Source: Deinococcus arboris (lineage in GTDB: Bacteria; Deinococcota; Deinococci; Deinococcales; Deinococcaceae). From it: a DNA stretch of 64,000 bases. The stretch lies in the NCBI RefSeq assembly GCF_009755355.1, contig NZ_WQLB01000024.1:1-64000 (forward strand). Direction: 5' to 3'. Below are positions 21,835 to 35,446 of the stretch, piece after piece (position 1 is the first letter of the stretch; each line of letters begins with the position of its first letter). A program made the translations under genes and the position numbers. The notes below the pieces were generated by a model that was given only the letters and a program-made list of their open reading frames with translations, was not told the DNA's origin and made no database searches.

Positions 21835-21921
21835 CTGTTGATTCGGTTTGCACTGCCTGATAGTAGCCAGGTGGGCACCGTGTACGTCGCAGTTCGCTTT
21901 AAGCGGAGGCCGTAGGAGGTC

Positions 21922-21954
21922 TTTTAAGGCCGCTTTAACCGTCAGGCCTACACT
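21922..21954 (+). promoter_or_regulatory. Response-regulator promoter with TTTAA direct repeats
   Basis: TTTAA occurs at 21923-21927 and 21934-21938, 11 bp apart, with a further copy at 21898-21902. TACACT at 21949-21954 is a -10 box seven nt before the ATG. OmpR/PhoB-type regulators bind direct repeats with about one-turn spacing, so autoregulation is a reasonable guess. Confidence 0.4.
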
Positions 21955-21961
21955 GACCCTC

Positions 21962-22624
21962 ATGAGACTGCTGCTTGTGGAGGACGACGCCCGCATCGCG
22001 CAGCCCACCGCCGAGGCGCTGCGGGAAGCGGGCTACGCCGTCACCTGGGCGCAGACCGGTCCCGAAGGCTTGGAGCAGGCTGCACTGGGCGAGTTTCCGC
22101 TGGTGGTGCTGGACGTGATGCTGCCCGGTATGGACGGCTTTGCCGTGGCGCGTGAATTGCGGGAGCAGGGTGTGGACTCGGCCATTCTGTTTCTGACCGC
22201 GCGGGGCGAACTGGGGGACCGGGTCGAGGGCCTGGACCTGGGCGGGGACGCCTATCTGGTCAAACCCTTTGCCATGCCCGAACTGCTGGCCACCCTGCGC
22301 GCCCTGTCGCGCCGGGAGCGGGGGGACGGCGCGCCGCGCGTCTCGTTTGCCGGTGGGCGCGGGCTGCTGAACACGGTGGCCCGCACGGTGGCCTGGGACG
22401 GCCAGGAGGTCGCCGTGACCGGGCGCGAATACGCCCTGCTTGAAACGCTGGCGCTGGCCCCCGACCGCTGGTTTACCCGCGAAGACCTGATTGACCGGGT
22501 GTGGGGACCGACCTTTGAGGGCGAGGCGCGCATTGTGGATGTGTACGTGCGCTACGTGCGGCGCAAACTGGCCCCCGAGGCCATCAGTTCCGAGCGGGGA
22601 CGCGGCTACCGTGCCGAGCGCTGA
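21962..22624 (+). CDS. OmpR-family response regulator
   Basis: 220 residues. Receiver domain [20 protein letters not shown] with acidic pair D9/D10, phospho-acceptor Asp in [13 protein letters not shown], Thr in LFLTAR, and Lys in [11 protein letters not shown]. The C-terminal winged helix is seen in [17 protein letters not shown] and [12 protein letters not shown]. The ATG at 21962 follows TACACT by seven nt. The kinase gene starts 10 nt after the stop, forming a standard two-component operon. Confidence 0.94.
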   Translation: MRLLLVEDDARIAQPTAEALREAGYAVTWAQTGPEGLEQAALGEFPLVVLDVMLPGMDGFAVARELREQGVDSAILFLTARGELGDRVEGLDLGGDAYLVKPFAMPELLATLRALSRRERGDGAPRVSFAGGRGLLNTVARTVAWDGQEVAVTGREYALLETLALAPDRWFTREDLIDRVWGPTFEGEARIVDVYVRYVRRKLAPEAISSERGRGYRAER

Positions 22625-22633
22625 GGCGCCGCT

Positions 22634-24091
22634 GTGCCAGTAACTGCGCCCTTGACGGCTGGGCGCCGGCCAGGCCTGACCCTGCGCGCCCGGCTGGCGC
22701 TGTGGGCCGCGCTGGCCACCGGTCTGGCGGTGGCCTTGGTGGCTGGTGGCCTGTACCTGTCGGTGAATGGCTTTTTGCGGCAGGCCCAGGAGCAGCGCCT
22801 CAGTAGTGCCCTGGAAGCGGTGCAGGGGCGAGTGGAGGGCCTGTTCCGCCCCCGTCCCCCCGAGGCCGGCGGGATGGAGGACCTCTTGCCCTCTCTGCTG
22901 GGGGTGACCACCATCTCGCAGAGCGACCTGGAACGCATTGCCCGCGACCTGAACGGCCAGGGGCTGAATCTGCGGGTGGTCAGCACGCAGGGGGGACAGG
23001 TGCAGGCGGTGGGCACCCAGGCCTTTCCGGCGGGGGTGCCACTGACCCTGTCGCCCGGCCTGCACCAGAGTGGCGACGGCGCCTTTCTGGTGCTGGTGCG
23101 GGACCTGCGCGGCGCGGCGCGGCTGCATATCTCGCTGGACGCGCGCGCCCTGGGCGACGCCCAGCGGGCTTTTGGCCGCGCCCTGACCCTGCTGCTGCCG
23201 CTGGCCCTGGCGCTGTCGCTGCTGGTGGGCTGGGTGGTCGCCGGGCGGCTGCTGCGCCCGGTGCGCAGCCTGGAAACAGCGGCGCGCGCCGTGGGCGAAG
23301 GCGGCGATCTGCGCCGGCCCTTACCAGGGGCGGGTCAGGGCGATGAGCTGGCCCGGCTGGCCCTGACCCTGCAAGGCTCGTTTGCCCGCCTGGCCGATGC
23401 CCGCGACCGCGAGCAGAGCTTTCTGCGCGCCGCCGCCCATGACCTGCGCTCGCCCCTGGCTGCCCTGACGGCCCGCGTGGAAGGCAGCCTGGCCCGTGAC
23501 CGGGACGCCGCGCGTTACCGCCATGACCTGCAAGAAATCGGCACGGATATCGCCCGGCTGGCCACTCTGGCCAACCACCTGCTGTTGCTGGCCCGCGACC
23601 CGGCGGCCGTGCAGCGCGCGCCGGTGCCGCTGCGTGACCTGGCCGCCGACGCCGTGGACCGCGCCCGCGAGCTGGACCCCCTGGCCGACGTGGACCTGGA
23701 GGCCTCCCAGGCGGTCACCGTGGCGGGTGACCGGGTGCTGCTGGGTCAGGCCATCTGGAACCTCACCACCAACGCAGTGCGGCACGCGCCAGGCGCGGCG
23801 GTCACGGTGTGCGTGGAAGCCCAGGGGGGCGGCGCCCTGGTCACCGTCCGGGACGACGGTCCCGGTGTGGACGCCGACACCCTGGCGAGGCTGGGCGAGG
23901 CCTTTTACCGCCCCGACGCCAGCCGCAACCTGGACACCGGCGGGCATGGCCTGGGGCTGGCGCTGGCGCGGCATGTGGCGGCGCTTCACGGCGGCCAGTT
24001 GACCCTGGTGAGTGCGCCGGGTCAGGGCTTTGCGGCCCAGCTGCACCTGCCGGGTCAGGGGGCTGGGGCCACCGCTGGCCCTGAGGCCTAA
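22634..24091 (+). CDS. Sensor histidine kinase
   Basis: 485 residues from a GTG. Transmembrane segments near residues 22-45 and 180-205 flank a ~130-residue extracytoplasmic sensor. HAMP (RLLRPVRSLETAARAVGEGG), HisKA with phospho-His in AAAHDLRSPLAALTARVE, then HATPase_c motifs NLTTNAVRHAP (N box), DDGPGVD (G1) and GHGLGLALARHV (G2). It should phosphorylate the regulator encoded just upstream; the signal is unknown. Confidence 0.94.
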   Translation: MPVTAPLTAGRRPGLTLRARLALWAALATGLAVALVAGGLYLSVNGFLRQAQEQRLSSALEAVQGRVEGLFRPRPPEAGGMEDLLPSLLGVTTISQSDLERIARDLNGQGLNLRVVSTQGGQVQAVGTQAFPAGVPLTLSPGLHQSGDGAFLVLVRDLRGAARLHISLDARALGDAQRAFGRALTLLLPLALALSLLVGWVVAGRLLRPVRSLETAARAVGEGGDLRRPLPGAGQGDELARLALTLQGSFARLADARDREQSFLRAAAHDLRSPLAALTARVEGSLARDRDAARYRHDLQEIGTDIARLATLANHLLLLARDPAAVQRAPVPLRDLAADAVDRARELDPLADVDLEASQAVTVAGDRVLLGQAIWNLTTNAVRHAPGAAVTVCVEAQGGGALVTVRDDGPGVDADTLARLGEAFYRPDASRNLDTGGHGLGLALARHVAALHGGQLTLVSAPGQGFAAQLHLPGQGAGATAGPEA

Positions 24092-24255
24092 CAGCGGTCC
24101 TCTCCAGGCGCTTCAGCTTCTCTTGCCATGCTGGTCATTCCTACTGAGGCGAAGCTGAGCCCACTTCGCTCCTCTCAGGAGGTTCAGGGCAGGACCCAGA
24201 CCGACCCCACTCCGCTCTCCGGCAGGGCGGCGCCTTTTTGCTACCCTGACGGCCA

Positions 24256-25047
24256 ATGAACACCGAAGACGGAGCGCGCTACAGCGCCGTGGTCCTGGGC
24301 GGCGGCGACCCCGGCGACCCGTTTGCGGCGGCGCACGGCGTCAGCGTCAAGCCGCTGATTCCGGTGGCCGGCGTGCCGATGGCCGAGCGGGTGCTGGCGG
24401 CTCTGCGGGGCAGTGGGCTGATTGGCCGGGTGGCCTACGTGGGTCCGACCACGCCCGCGCTGGACGCCCAGATTGACCTGCGCGTCACGGATCACGGCAC
24501 CCTGCTGAGCAATCTGGAAGCGGGCGTCGAGGCGCTGCGCGGCGGCGTGGGCCTGGCGGCGGGGGAGCGTGTGCTGGTGGTCACGGCCGATATTCCGCTG
24601 CTGACGGCCGAGCAGGTGCGCGACGTGCTGCGCGCGGCCCCCAGAGACGCCGGCCTGGTGTACCCGGTGGTCACCCGCCAGACCTGCGAGGCCGCCTTTC
24701 CCGGCGTCAAGCGCACCTATGCCCGCCTGAAAGACGGCACCTTTACGGGCGGCAACCTCTTTGTGCTGGACCCGGCCCTGATCGGCGCGTTCCTGCCCCG
24801 GCTGCGCGAGGTGCTGGCCGCCCGCAAGGCGCCTCTGAAACTGGCCGCCCTGATTGGCCCCGGCGTGCTGCTGCGTCTGGTCACGGGCCGCCTGAGTGTG
24901 GCCGCCCTGGAGGGGCGGGTCTCGGCGCTGCTGGGGGTCAAGGCGCGCGCCCTGGTGACCCCCCACGCCGCCGTGGGCACCGATGTGGACAAAGGCAGCG
25001 ACCTGGCCCTGGCCGAGGCCCACCTGGCCCGCCCACCCGGTTCCTGA
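24256..25047 (+). CDS. Nucleotidyltransferase family protein (MobA/GlmU-like fold)
   Basis: 263 residues with an NTP-transferase Rossmann-like fold. The N-terminus [15 protein letters not shown] is a variant of the family's xGGxGxRM loop; [19 protein letters not shown] and [16 protein letters not shown] (Asp metal site) follow. The glycine loop lacks the usual RMG sequence, so it belongs to an atypical subgroup. It could transfer a nucleotide to a sugar, cofactor or alcohol phosphate. TACCCT at 24242-24247 lies eight nt before the ATG. Confidence 0.75.
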   Translation: MNTEDGARYSAVVLGGGDPGDPFAAAHGVSVKPLIPVAGVPMAERVLAALRGSGLIGRVAYVGPTTPALDAQIDLRVTDHGTLLSNLEAGVEALRGGVGLAAGERVLVVTADIPLLTAEQVRDVLRAAPRDAGLVYPVVTRQTCEAAFPGVKRTYARLKDGTFTGGNLFVLDPALIGAFLPRLREVLAARKAPLKLAALIGPGVLLRLVTGRLSVAALEGRVSALLGVKARALVTPHAAVGTDVDKGSDLALAEAHLARPPGS

Positions 25048-25155
25048 ACCGCGTCCCAATCCTGAGCTGACGGCTCGGTTTTGCGCGCCTGAACGTCAAA
25101 AAGAGGGTGGCCTGCGCCCTTGCGGCGCGCAGGCGGGGTGTGCATACTGTCCCCC

Positions 25156-25392
25156 ATGCCTCACGTAATCGTAAGCCCCTGCGTCGGCGTCAAGGACCAG
25201 GCCTGCACCGAGGTGTGCCCGGTGGAATGCATCTACGACGGCGGTGACCAGTACCTCATTCACCCCGACGAGTGCATTGACTGCGGCGCGTGCGTGCCGG
25301 CCTGCCCGGTCAGCGCCATCTTTCCCGAAGAGGACGTTCCCGGCGGCGAGGAAGACTTTATCGTCAAGAACCGCGCCCATTTCGGGCTGTAA
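25156..25392 (+). CDS. 7Fe ferredoxin (3Fe-4S/4Fe-4S)
   Basis: 78 residues. The first cluster motif is C-x7-C-x3-CP (CVGVKDQACTEVCP), typical of the 3Fe-4S site in seven-iron ferredoxins. The second is C-x2-C-x2-C-x3-CP (CIDCGACVPACP), with the remaining Cys in VECIYDGG serving the other cluster. It acts as a low-potential electron carrier in the cytoplasm. The start follows TACTGT at 25145-25150. A terminator follows, so it is probably monocistronic. Confidence 0.93.
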   Translation: MPHVIVSPCVGVKDQACTEVCPVECIYDGGDQYLIHPDECIDCGACVPACPVSAIFPEEDVPGGEEDFIVKNRAHFGL

Positions 25393-25410
25393 GCGCCGCT
25401 CCTCTGCTCA

Positions 25411-25443
25411 CCCTCCTGCGCCACCCGGCGGGGAGGGATTTTT
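25411..25443 (+). terminator. Rho-independent terminator
   Basis: CCCTCC (25411-25416) pairs with GGAGGG (25432-25437), CGCC/GGCG extends the stem inward, and ATTTTTAT follows. It ends the ferredoxin transcript. Confidence 0.85.
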
Positions 25444-25634
25444 ATGGCTCTTGCCCGTTCCTGGCCCGCAGGGCTAGCATGGCAGCGCGGCGCCCTGCGC
25501 GCGGCCCTGAGGAGGTGATGACGTGACCCCAGACCTGTTTGCCCCCGACGGCGAACCGCCCAGTTTGTGCTGGCCTTCCTCTTTTCCCCTGTTTCTGGAG
25601 GTCGCGTCATGCGCCATACCCCCCCGAGGCCCCC

Positions 25635-26566
<932 letters not shown>

Positions 26567-26570
<4 letters not shown>

Positions 26571-27019
26571 TGGCCCCGCCTCTTCATCCCTCCCTCCAGA
26601 AGGTGCTGGCCAACGTAGAGCAGTTTGGTTGGCATGTCGTGATGGTGCCTGCAGATGCCGAGGGCCCAGGGTTCGCGTACACCATCGGTCTGACGGCGAC
26701 CTATGGTCATCCTGAACTGCTGATCTTCGGTCTCCCGCTGCCTACGATGCACGCTGTCCTGAATGTCGCCGGCAAACTGGTGCGTGATGGGCAGAGGTTT
26801 CAGGTCGGCACACGTTCTGACGCCATTCTGGAAGGCGCTGAGGTGCTGTTCGGGACCATCAGAGACCTGTATCAGGACGAGTATCTGGGCCAGGCCCAAC
26901 GGTTCTCTGGGCAGAGGCGTGTGGCCGCCCTTCAGCTCATCTGGCCCAACCGCGCTGGGCAGTTTCCGGGCCTGGAAACCCCGGTTGACCCTGACATTCA
27001 GCCGCTGCTGGACCGGTAA
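26567..27019 (+). CDS. DUF4262 family protein
   Basis: 150 residues with the DUF4262 pattern: VEQFGWHVVMVPAD, PGFAYTIGLTATYGHPELLIFGLP, then a short alpha/beta C-terminal half ending LQLIWPNRAGQFP. Function of the family is unknown. Its start (GTG at 26567 or ATG at 26570) overlaps the TGA of the CorA-like gene, so they are translationally coupled. An inverted repeat follows the stop. Confidence 0.82.
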
Positions 27020-27021
27020 AA

Positions 27022-27044
27022 CAGGAGGCCCGGGTGGCCTCCTG
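27022..27044. terminator. Inverted repeat between convergent genes
   Basis: CAGGAGGCC (27022-27030) pairs with GGCCTCCTG (27036-27044). It lies between the ends of DUF4262 and DoxX. There is no U-run, so terminator activity is uncertain. Confidence 0.45.
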
Positions 27045-27086
27045 CTGACATTAAGCACTTGAGTTGGGCGACGCCGATCCAGCTCT

Positions 27087-27446
27087 TCAGTCCTGCGCGG
27101 TCACCATCAGCAGCGCTCCTAGCAGGGCCAGATTTTTCAGGAACTGCGTTTGCTGCTGCGCGCGCTCCTTGCCCTCTTTGTCCCAGAAGGGGTGGCCGAT
27201 CACGGTGGTGGGAATCAGGCTGGCGGCCAGGGCCGTGCTGCTGAGGCGCGGAACCAGGCCCAGGGCCAGCAGGGCGCCGGCGCCCACCATGACGCCGCTG
27301 TTGGCCTTGACGGCCAATTCGGGTTCGGGGACCTCGGCGCCGCGCGCGGCGCGCACGATAGGTTCGGGGTTCTGCAGGTGGTCCAGGCCGTTCTTGATAA
27401 AGATGCTTGCGAGCAGCGCCCGCCCGATGAATCTCGTCACGCTCAT
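27087..27446 (-). CDS. DoxX family membrane protein
   Basis: 119 residues with four hydrophobic helices. FIGRALLASIFIKNGLDHL at the N-terminus, VMVGAGALLALGLVPR and the C-terminal ALLGALLMV match DoxX/DoxD-like proteins, which form small four-helix quinone-associated membrane proteins; the exact role is not established. GGAGGGC precedes the ATG. Monocistronic between convergent DUF4262 and the rph operon. Confidence 0.82.
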   Translation of the reverse strand: MSVTRFIGRALLASIFIKNGLDHLQNPEPIVRAARGAEVPEPELAVKANSGVMVGAGALLALGLVPRLSSTALAASLIPTTVIGHPFWDKEGKERAQQQTQFLKNLALLGALLMVTAQD

Positions 27447-27516
27447 GTGCCCTCCTTGAAACGGCCCCGCCTTTGAACTGCCCCGGAGTGTAGCGCAGCC
27501 CCGGCCCAGGCCACCT

Positions 27517-28262
<746 letters not shown>

Positions 28263-28266
<4 letters not shown>

Positions 28267-29102
28267 GTCTGAATGGTCTCGATTCTGGGCGTCAGGGCCG
28301 CCCGGTGGTCTTGGGTCCCATTGTGCATGCTGCGGGCCAGCAGGGTGGTCAGCACCGGCGCCGCCGTCCTGGGGTCGCCGGTCACGAGGTAGCGCTCGGT
28401 GCCGCCCGCAGTCTGGCCCGACAGGAGGCCCCGGCCTTCTAGCACGCGGCGGGTGTGGCGCGCCACCGCCGGGCCGCTGTCCAGCAGCGTGAAGGTGTTC
28501 CCGAACTCGGCGCGGATGCTGCCCGCCAGAAAAGGGTAATGGGTGCAGCCCAGCACCAACTGGTCGGCTCCGGCCTGCGCCAGCGGGGTCAGGATGTCGC
28601 GCAGGACGGCCCGCGTGCGCTCGCTGTCGGCCTGCCCCGCCTCGACCAGCGGCACGAGTTCGGTGCTGACGGCCTTGATGACCTGCACCCCTGCGGGCTT
28701 GGCCCACTCCCGGATGACCTCGGCCAGCAGGGTGCCGCGCAGCGTGCCGGGGGTGGCCAGCACGCCCACCACGCCGCTGTGCGTGGCCTGTACAGCCGGT
28801 TTTACAGCGGGAACCAGCCCGATCACCGGCAGGTCAAAGCGGGCGCGCAGGTGCCCCAGGCTAAAAGCAGACGCCGTGTTGCACGCCACCACGACGCCCT
28901 TGACCCCCTGGGCGTGCAGAGCGGTCACAGCGCGGTCGGTCAGCGTGCGAATCTCGTCGTCGGGCCGGGCGCCGTAAGGCACGTGGGCGGTGTCGGCCAG
29001 ATAGAGAAGGTCCTCGCCGGGCAGCGCGCGGCGCAGTTCGGCCAGGATGCTCAGGCCGCCCACGCCAGAGTCGAAGACGCCCAGGGGCGCAGAGGCAGTC
29101 AT
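28263..29102 (-). CDS. murI: Glutamate racemase
   Basis: 279 residues. It makes D-glutamate for peptidoglycan. Both catalytic Cys motifs are present: VVACNTASAF and VLGCTHYPFL, with the N-terminal GVFDSGVGGLSIL and ADTAHVPYGARPDDEI. The start overlaps the MazG-like gene by four bases and the end overlaps rph, so production is translationally linked through the operon. Confidence 0.96.
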
Positions 29103-29380
29103 TGGTTGGTAGAGGCCGCCAGCCGGGCCTGCTGCCGGTCCAGACTCTCGACCGCCGACACAGCCACGGCCGCCACCTGAAGCAGTTCGGTGCGGTAGTG
29201 GCTCAGGTCACGCGCGTTGCCCATCAGGTGTTCCAGCGCGGCGTTGTTGGCTTCCCCGACCTCCTCGCCCAGAATCATCAGCCACACGGCGGGGTCCAGG
29301 TTCTGCTCGCCCCATTTGGCGTCCTGGCGCTCACGCTCGCGCCGGACCTCGGCCAGCACCCCCGGCGTGGCCTGCGTCAC
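29099..29380 (-). CDS. MazG-like NTP pyrophosphohydrolase-type protein
   Basis: 93 residues from a GTG that overlaps the aminotransferase stop as GTGA. The helix ILGEEVGEANNAALE holds the ExxE metal motif, and the following YRTELLQVAAVAVSAVESL supplies the second conserved helix of the all-alpha NTP-PPase fold. RERQDAKWGEQ upstream matches small MazG-like proteins. Substrate unknown; house-cleaning of non-canonical nucleotides is the family role. The longer open frame is a shadow. Confidence 0.78.
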   Translation of the reverse strand: MTQATPGVLAEVRRERERQDAKWGEQNLDPAVWLMILGEEVGEANNAALEHLMGNARDLSHYRTELLQVAAVAVSAVESLDRQQARLAASTNQ

Positions 29381-30588
29381 AGGGCCCCGCGCAGCAAGTC
29401 GCCCAGCGCGTGAATCCCGGTCTCTATCTGGGCGGGGGTGGCGCTCGTGTAACTCAGGCGCAGGGTGTTCTCGCCGCCGCCCAGGGCGTAGAAGGGGCTG
29501 CCGGGGACGTAGGCCACCCGCCGCTCGACGGCGGCAGGCAACAGGGCGGCCGTGTCCACCCCCTGCGGCAGCGTCAGCCACAGGAACATGCCGCCCTGCG
29601 GGATGGTGTAGGCGACCTCGGGTGGGAAGTCAGCCTGAACGCGCTCCAGCATGAAGCGCGCCCGCTCGCCGTAAGCCTGCCGCACCCGCTCGATTTGCCG
29701 GGGGAGGACCTCCTGCACCAGCTCGGCCACGATCATCTGGTTGAAGGTCGGCGTGTGCAGGTCTGCCCCCTGCTTGGCCTGAATCAGCTTGGTCATGATG
29801 GGCGCGGCCGCCTGCACCCAGGCGTCGCGCAGCCCCGGCACCAGCGTTTTGGAAAACGAGCTGGAATAGATCACGTGATTGCGGTCCGGGTCGCCGTGGA
29901 ATTCCAGGCCCAGGCTGTAGAGGCTGGGAGCGGGTTCGCCAGTAAAGCGCAGCTGGCCGTAAGGGTCGTCCTCAATCACCAGCACGCCGTACTGCGCGGT
30001 CAATTCGACCAGTCGGCGCCGCCGCTCGGCGCTCAGGGTGCGCCCGGTGGGGTTCTGAAAGTTGGGCACGGCGTACAGCAGCTTGGCCGGGGTGGTTTTG
30101 AGGACCTCTTCCAGCGCCTCCACGTCAATGCCGCCGTCGTCGGTGGGCAGCTGCACGTACCGCGGCAGGTACGGCTGAAACGATTGCAGGGCGCCCAGAT
30201 AGGTCGGGGCCTCTACCAGCACCGTGTCTCCCTCGTCAATCAGCACCTTGCCCAGCAGGTCCAGCCCCTGCTGGCTGCCCGTCATGATCTGCACGTTGGC
30301 CGCCGGAATCCCGGCCTGGGCCGCCAGCCACTCGCGCAGCGGCGGGTGCCCCTCGGTGGTGGAATATTGCAGCGCCGCCGGGCCATAGCGGTCCAGCACC
30401 GTGTTGGCCGCCGCCCGCACCTCCTCGATTGGAAACAGTTCTGGGGCGGGCAGGCCACCAGCAAAGCTGATGACTTCGGGGCGCTGGGTGACCTTCAGGA
30501 TTTCGCGGATGGCGCTGGCGTTCATGCTCTGTGCCCGGCGCGACAGGGCCGCGCCGAGGTCAACCGCCGGAGCAGGGGAGAGGCTCAT
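29377..30588 (-). CDS. lysN: PLP-dependent aminotransferase, LysN-like (2-aminoadipate type)
   Basis: 403 residues, fold-type I aminotransferase. Motifs: ISFAGGLPAPELFP, LQYSTTEGHPPLREWL, TGSQQGLDLLGKV, PNFQNPTGRTLS (Asn for PLP), VIEDDPYGQLRF (Asp), the Schiff-base Lys in SSSFSKTLVPGLR, and KQGADLHTPTFNQM. The whole sequence closely resembles Thermus LysN of the alpha-aminoadipate lysine pathway, so I use that name with reserve; kynurenine or leucine aminotransferase roles are possible. The start at 30588 has TAGCAT at 30596-30601, seven nt upstream. First gene of the operon. Confidence 0.82.
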   Translation of the reverse strand: MSLSPAPAVDLGAALSRRAQSMNASAIREILKVTQRPEVISFAGGLPAPELFPIEEVRAAANTVLDRYGPAALQYSTTEGHPPLREWLAAQAGIPAANVQIMTGSQQGLDLLGKVLIDEGDTVLVEAPTYLGALQSFQPYLPRYVQLPTDDGGIDVEALEEVLKTTPAKLLYAVPNFQNPTGRTLSAERRRRLVELTAQYGVLVIEDDPYGQLRFTGEPAPSLYSLGLEFHGDPDRNHVIYSSSFSKTLVPGLRDAWVQAAAPIMTKLIQAKQGADLHTPTFNQMIVAELVQEVLPRQIERVRQAYGERARFMLERVQADFPPEVAYTIPQGGMFLWLTLPQGVDTAALLPAAVERRVAYVPGSPFYALGGGENTLRLSYTSATPAQIETGIHALGDLLRGAL

Positions 30589-30688
30589 GGCTGCCATGCT
30601 ACGCCGCGCCTGAGGGGTTGACCTGACCGTGTGGACGCACTGGCGCGCCGGGCAGGTAAAGTGAGGTCGCTTACAAGGAGGCACTCAC

Positions 30689-31606
30689 ATGCTCGTGACC
30701 GGCAATGACATTCTGGTTCCCGCCCGCGCTGGCAAGTACGGCGTCGGCTCGTTTAACACGAACAACATGGAAATCACCCAGGCGATTATCCATACCGCAG
30801 AGCGGCTGCGCAGCCCCGTGATGGTGCAGATGAGCGAGGGCGCCATCAAATACGGCGGGCAGGACCTGGCCAACATCGTCATTGACCTGGCCACGCGCGC
30901 GACTGTCCCTGTGGCCCTGCACCTGGACCACGGCTCGTCCTACGAGTCGGCCCTGAAAGCCATCAAGATGGGCTTTACCAGCGTCATGATTGACGCCTCG
31001 CACCACCCCTTTGACGAGAATGTCAAAGAAACCCGCCGCGTCGTGGAAGCCGCGCACGCCATGGGCATCAGCGTAGAAAGCGAGCTGGGGCGCCTGGGCG
31101 GCATCGAAGAGCACATCGTCGTGGACGAGAAAGACGCCTTCCTGACGGACCCCGAAGAGGCTGTGCAGTTTATCGAGCAGACCGGCACCGACTACCTGGC
31201 GATTGCCATCGGCACCAGCCACGGCGCCTACAAGGGCAAGGGCCGGCCCTACATTGACCACGCCCGCATCGAAAAGATTGCCGAGCTGACCGGGATTCCG
31301 CTGGTGGCGCACGGTTCCAGCGGTGTGCCGACGGAAATCGTGGAGCGCTTTCGCACAGGCGGCGGCCAGATTGGCGAGGCGGCTGGGATTGCCGACGAGG
31401 ACCTGCAGCGCGCAACCCAGCACGGCATTGCCAAGGTGAATGTGGACACCGACCTGCGCCTGGCCAGCACCGTGGGCATCCGCGAAGCCCTCCTGGCCAA
31501 CCCCAAGGAGTTTGACCCCCGCAAGATCTTTGGCCCGGCCCGCGACGTGATGAGCCAGGTCATCGAGCACAAGCTGCGCGTCCTGGGCAGCGTCGGGCAG
31601 GCGTAA
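30689..31606 (+). CDS. fba: Class II fructose-bisphosphate aldolase
   Basis: 305 residues. Zinc-dependent aldolase of glycolysis and gluconeogenesis. Motifs: VGSFNTNNMEITQAI, the zinc/catalytic region LHLDHGSSYESALKAI, MIDASHHPFDENV, and LVAHGSSGVPTEIVE. AAGGAGG lies well placed before the ATG, so translation starts conventionally rather than leaderless, which fits a highly expressed gene. It is monocistronic and followed by a stem-loop. Confidence 0.95.
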   Translation: MLVTGNDILVPARAGKYGVGSFNTNNMEITQAIIHTAERLRSPVMVQMSEGAIKYGGQDLANIVIDLATRATVPVALHLDHGSSYESALKAIKMGFTSVMIDASHHPFDENVKETRRVVEAAHAMGISVESELGRLGGIEEHIVVDEKDAFLTDPEEAVQFIEQTGTDYLAIAIGTSHGAYKGKGRPYIDHARIEKIAELTGIPLVAHGSSGVPTEIVERFRTGGGQIGEAAGIADEDLQRATQHGIAKVNVDTDLRLASTVGIREALLANPKEFDPRKIFGPARDVMSQVIEHKLRVLGSVGQA

Positions 31607-31632
31607 GCCCACCCGCTTCATCTCAATCCAGA

Positions 31633-31663
31633 GCGGCCCACTTTCACGTCGAAGGTGGGCTGC
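31633..31663 (+). terminator. Stem-loop after fba
   Basis: Positions 31633-31644 pair with 31652-31663 (12 positions, with two non-Watson-Crick) around CACGTCG. The U-run is poor (TGTCCTG). Confidence 0.5.
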
Positions 31664-31794
31664 TGTCCTGCGTAGGGCCGTCGCCTGTACCCCCGGCACT
31701 CCCCCGATACCTGATCCTTCCCTGACGGACGGTTCATCTTCGGGCTGTCTGTCAGCGGGAGATTCTCACGCGGCGGCTCTATGCTCGCGGATGC

Positions 31795-32514
31795 ATGATG
31801 CTGGCCCGGCCCTCTGTTCTTTCTGCCCTGTTGTTCGGCCTGCTGTGCGCCGGACAGACCTCTGGGGCACCCGTGACCCCGGCGCTGCCCAGCGGCTGGC
31901 AGGCCCGGCTGCTGACCCTGCTGCCCCAGACGGCGCAGAGTGTCACCCTGCTGGCGCGCCGGCCCAGTATCTCGACCGTTGACCTGGAACTGAAAGTGGC
32001 CAGCGTGGGCGGTGATTCCAGTGTCCTGCGCCAGATTGTGGTCAGCGCGGCGCGCGGCGTCAAGCCGACGTACGACGCCCGCCTGAACGTCTCCCTGAGT
32101 GACTTCCAGCGGTATGTGGTGTTTCAGGAAACCCTGGTGTCCACGGGCAAGAGCTTCCGCCTGGCCGTGACCAGAGACGCCAACCGTGTTACCTTTGGGG
32201 ACGGCCCGGCCATGAACGGCGTGCTGCGTGGCGTAACCATTGACCTGAAAACCGGTGAGATGCGCTGCCCCGAGGGCTTCAGCGCCCAGCCGGTCAATGT
32301 GGCGCCGAACAACGACGCCAGCCGGGGGCTGGAAGTGCGCTCTGGCTTTCAGTGGAAAGTGTTTGGCGGCAGCGGAATTCAGGGCCGGGCCGTCAAAGGG
32401 ACCTTGAGCCTGTTGCAGCTGGCCAGTGGCCGCATTCTGCTGAGTTACGAGCGCACCAGCATGATCAACCACAAGGTGGACACGGGCGAACTGATTGTGG
32501 ATTACTCCCGCTGA
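31795..32514 (+). CDS. Secreted protein of unknown function
   Basis: 239 residues with an N-terminal signal peptide (LARPSVLSALLFGLLCAGQTSGA, predicted cleavage near residue 25). The rest is beta-rich with no recognised catalytic motif and one Cys in MRCPEGF. TATGCT at 31780-31785 lies nine nt before the ATG, with a second in-frame ATG following. It precedes the secreted subtilase gene on the same strand, with 177 bp between them. Confidence 0.65.
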   Translation: MMLARPSVLSALLFGLLCAGQTSGAPVTPALPSGWQARLLTLLPQTAQSVTLLARRPSISTVDLELKVASVGGDSSVLRQIVVSAARGVKPTYDARLNVSLSDFQRYVVFQETLVSTGKSFRLAVTRDANRVTFGDGPAMNGVLRGVTIDLKTGEMRCPEGFSAQPVNVAPNNDASRGLEVRSGFQWKVFGGSGIQGRAVKGTLSLLQLASGRILLSYERTSMINHKVDTGELIVDYSR

Positions 32515-32691
32515 GCTGGGGAGCGCAGTGGACTTTCTAGAGACGGGGCCGCAGATGAGGCGGCCCTCCGCCTTAGCATTGTTCTGGCGCTTCGCAGGGT
32601 CCCCTGCCCCTGATGCCCGCCTGACGGGAGGTCAAGGTCTCCTCACGTTCTCTTCAGGGCGCGTCACGCCCCGGCCCCTACCCTGAGCGGC

Positions 32692-35229
<2,538 letters not shown>

Positions 35230-35247
35230 GACCTAGATGTGTTCAGG

Positions 35248-35280
35248 GCACCTGGAGCCACGCAGTTCCAGGTGCTTTTT
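35248..35280 (+). terminator. Rho-independent terminator
   Basis: GCACCTGGA (35248-35256) pairs with TCCAGGTGC (35267-35275) and TTTTT follows. It ends the subtilase transcript. Confidence 0.9.
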
Positions 35281-35446
35281 GCTGTAGGGCAGGAAAGAGG
35301 CGCGGATCTGGGCACAAGAAGAAGCTGTGAAGGCTCATCGGCAGCCTGGCGCGAAGCTCCTAACTCAAGACTGGCTGTAGATTTCCAGGGCAGCTCTTAG
35401 GCCTCTTCCCACGCGGGCGCTGGTGACTGCGCCCTACCGTCAGGGC

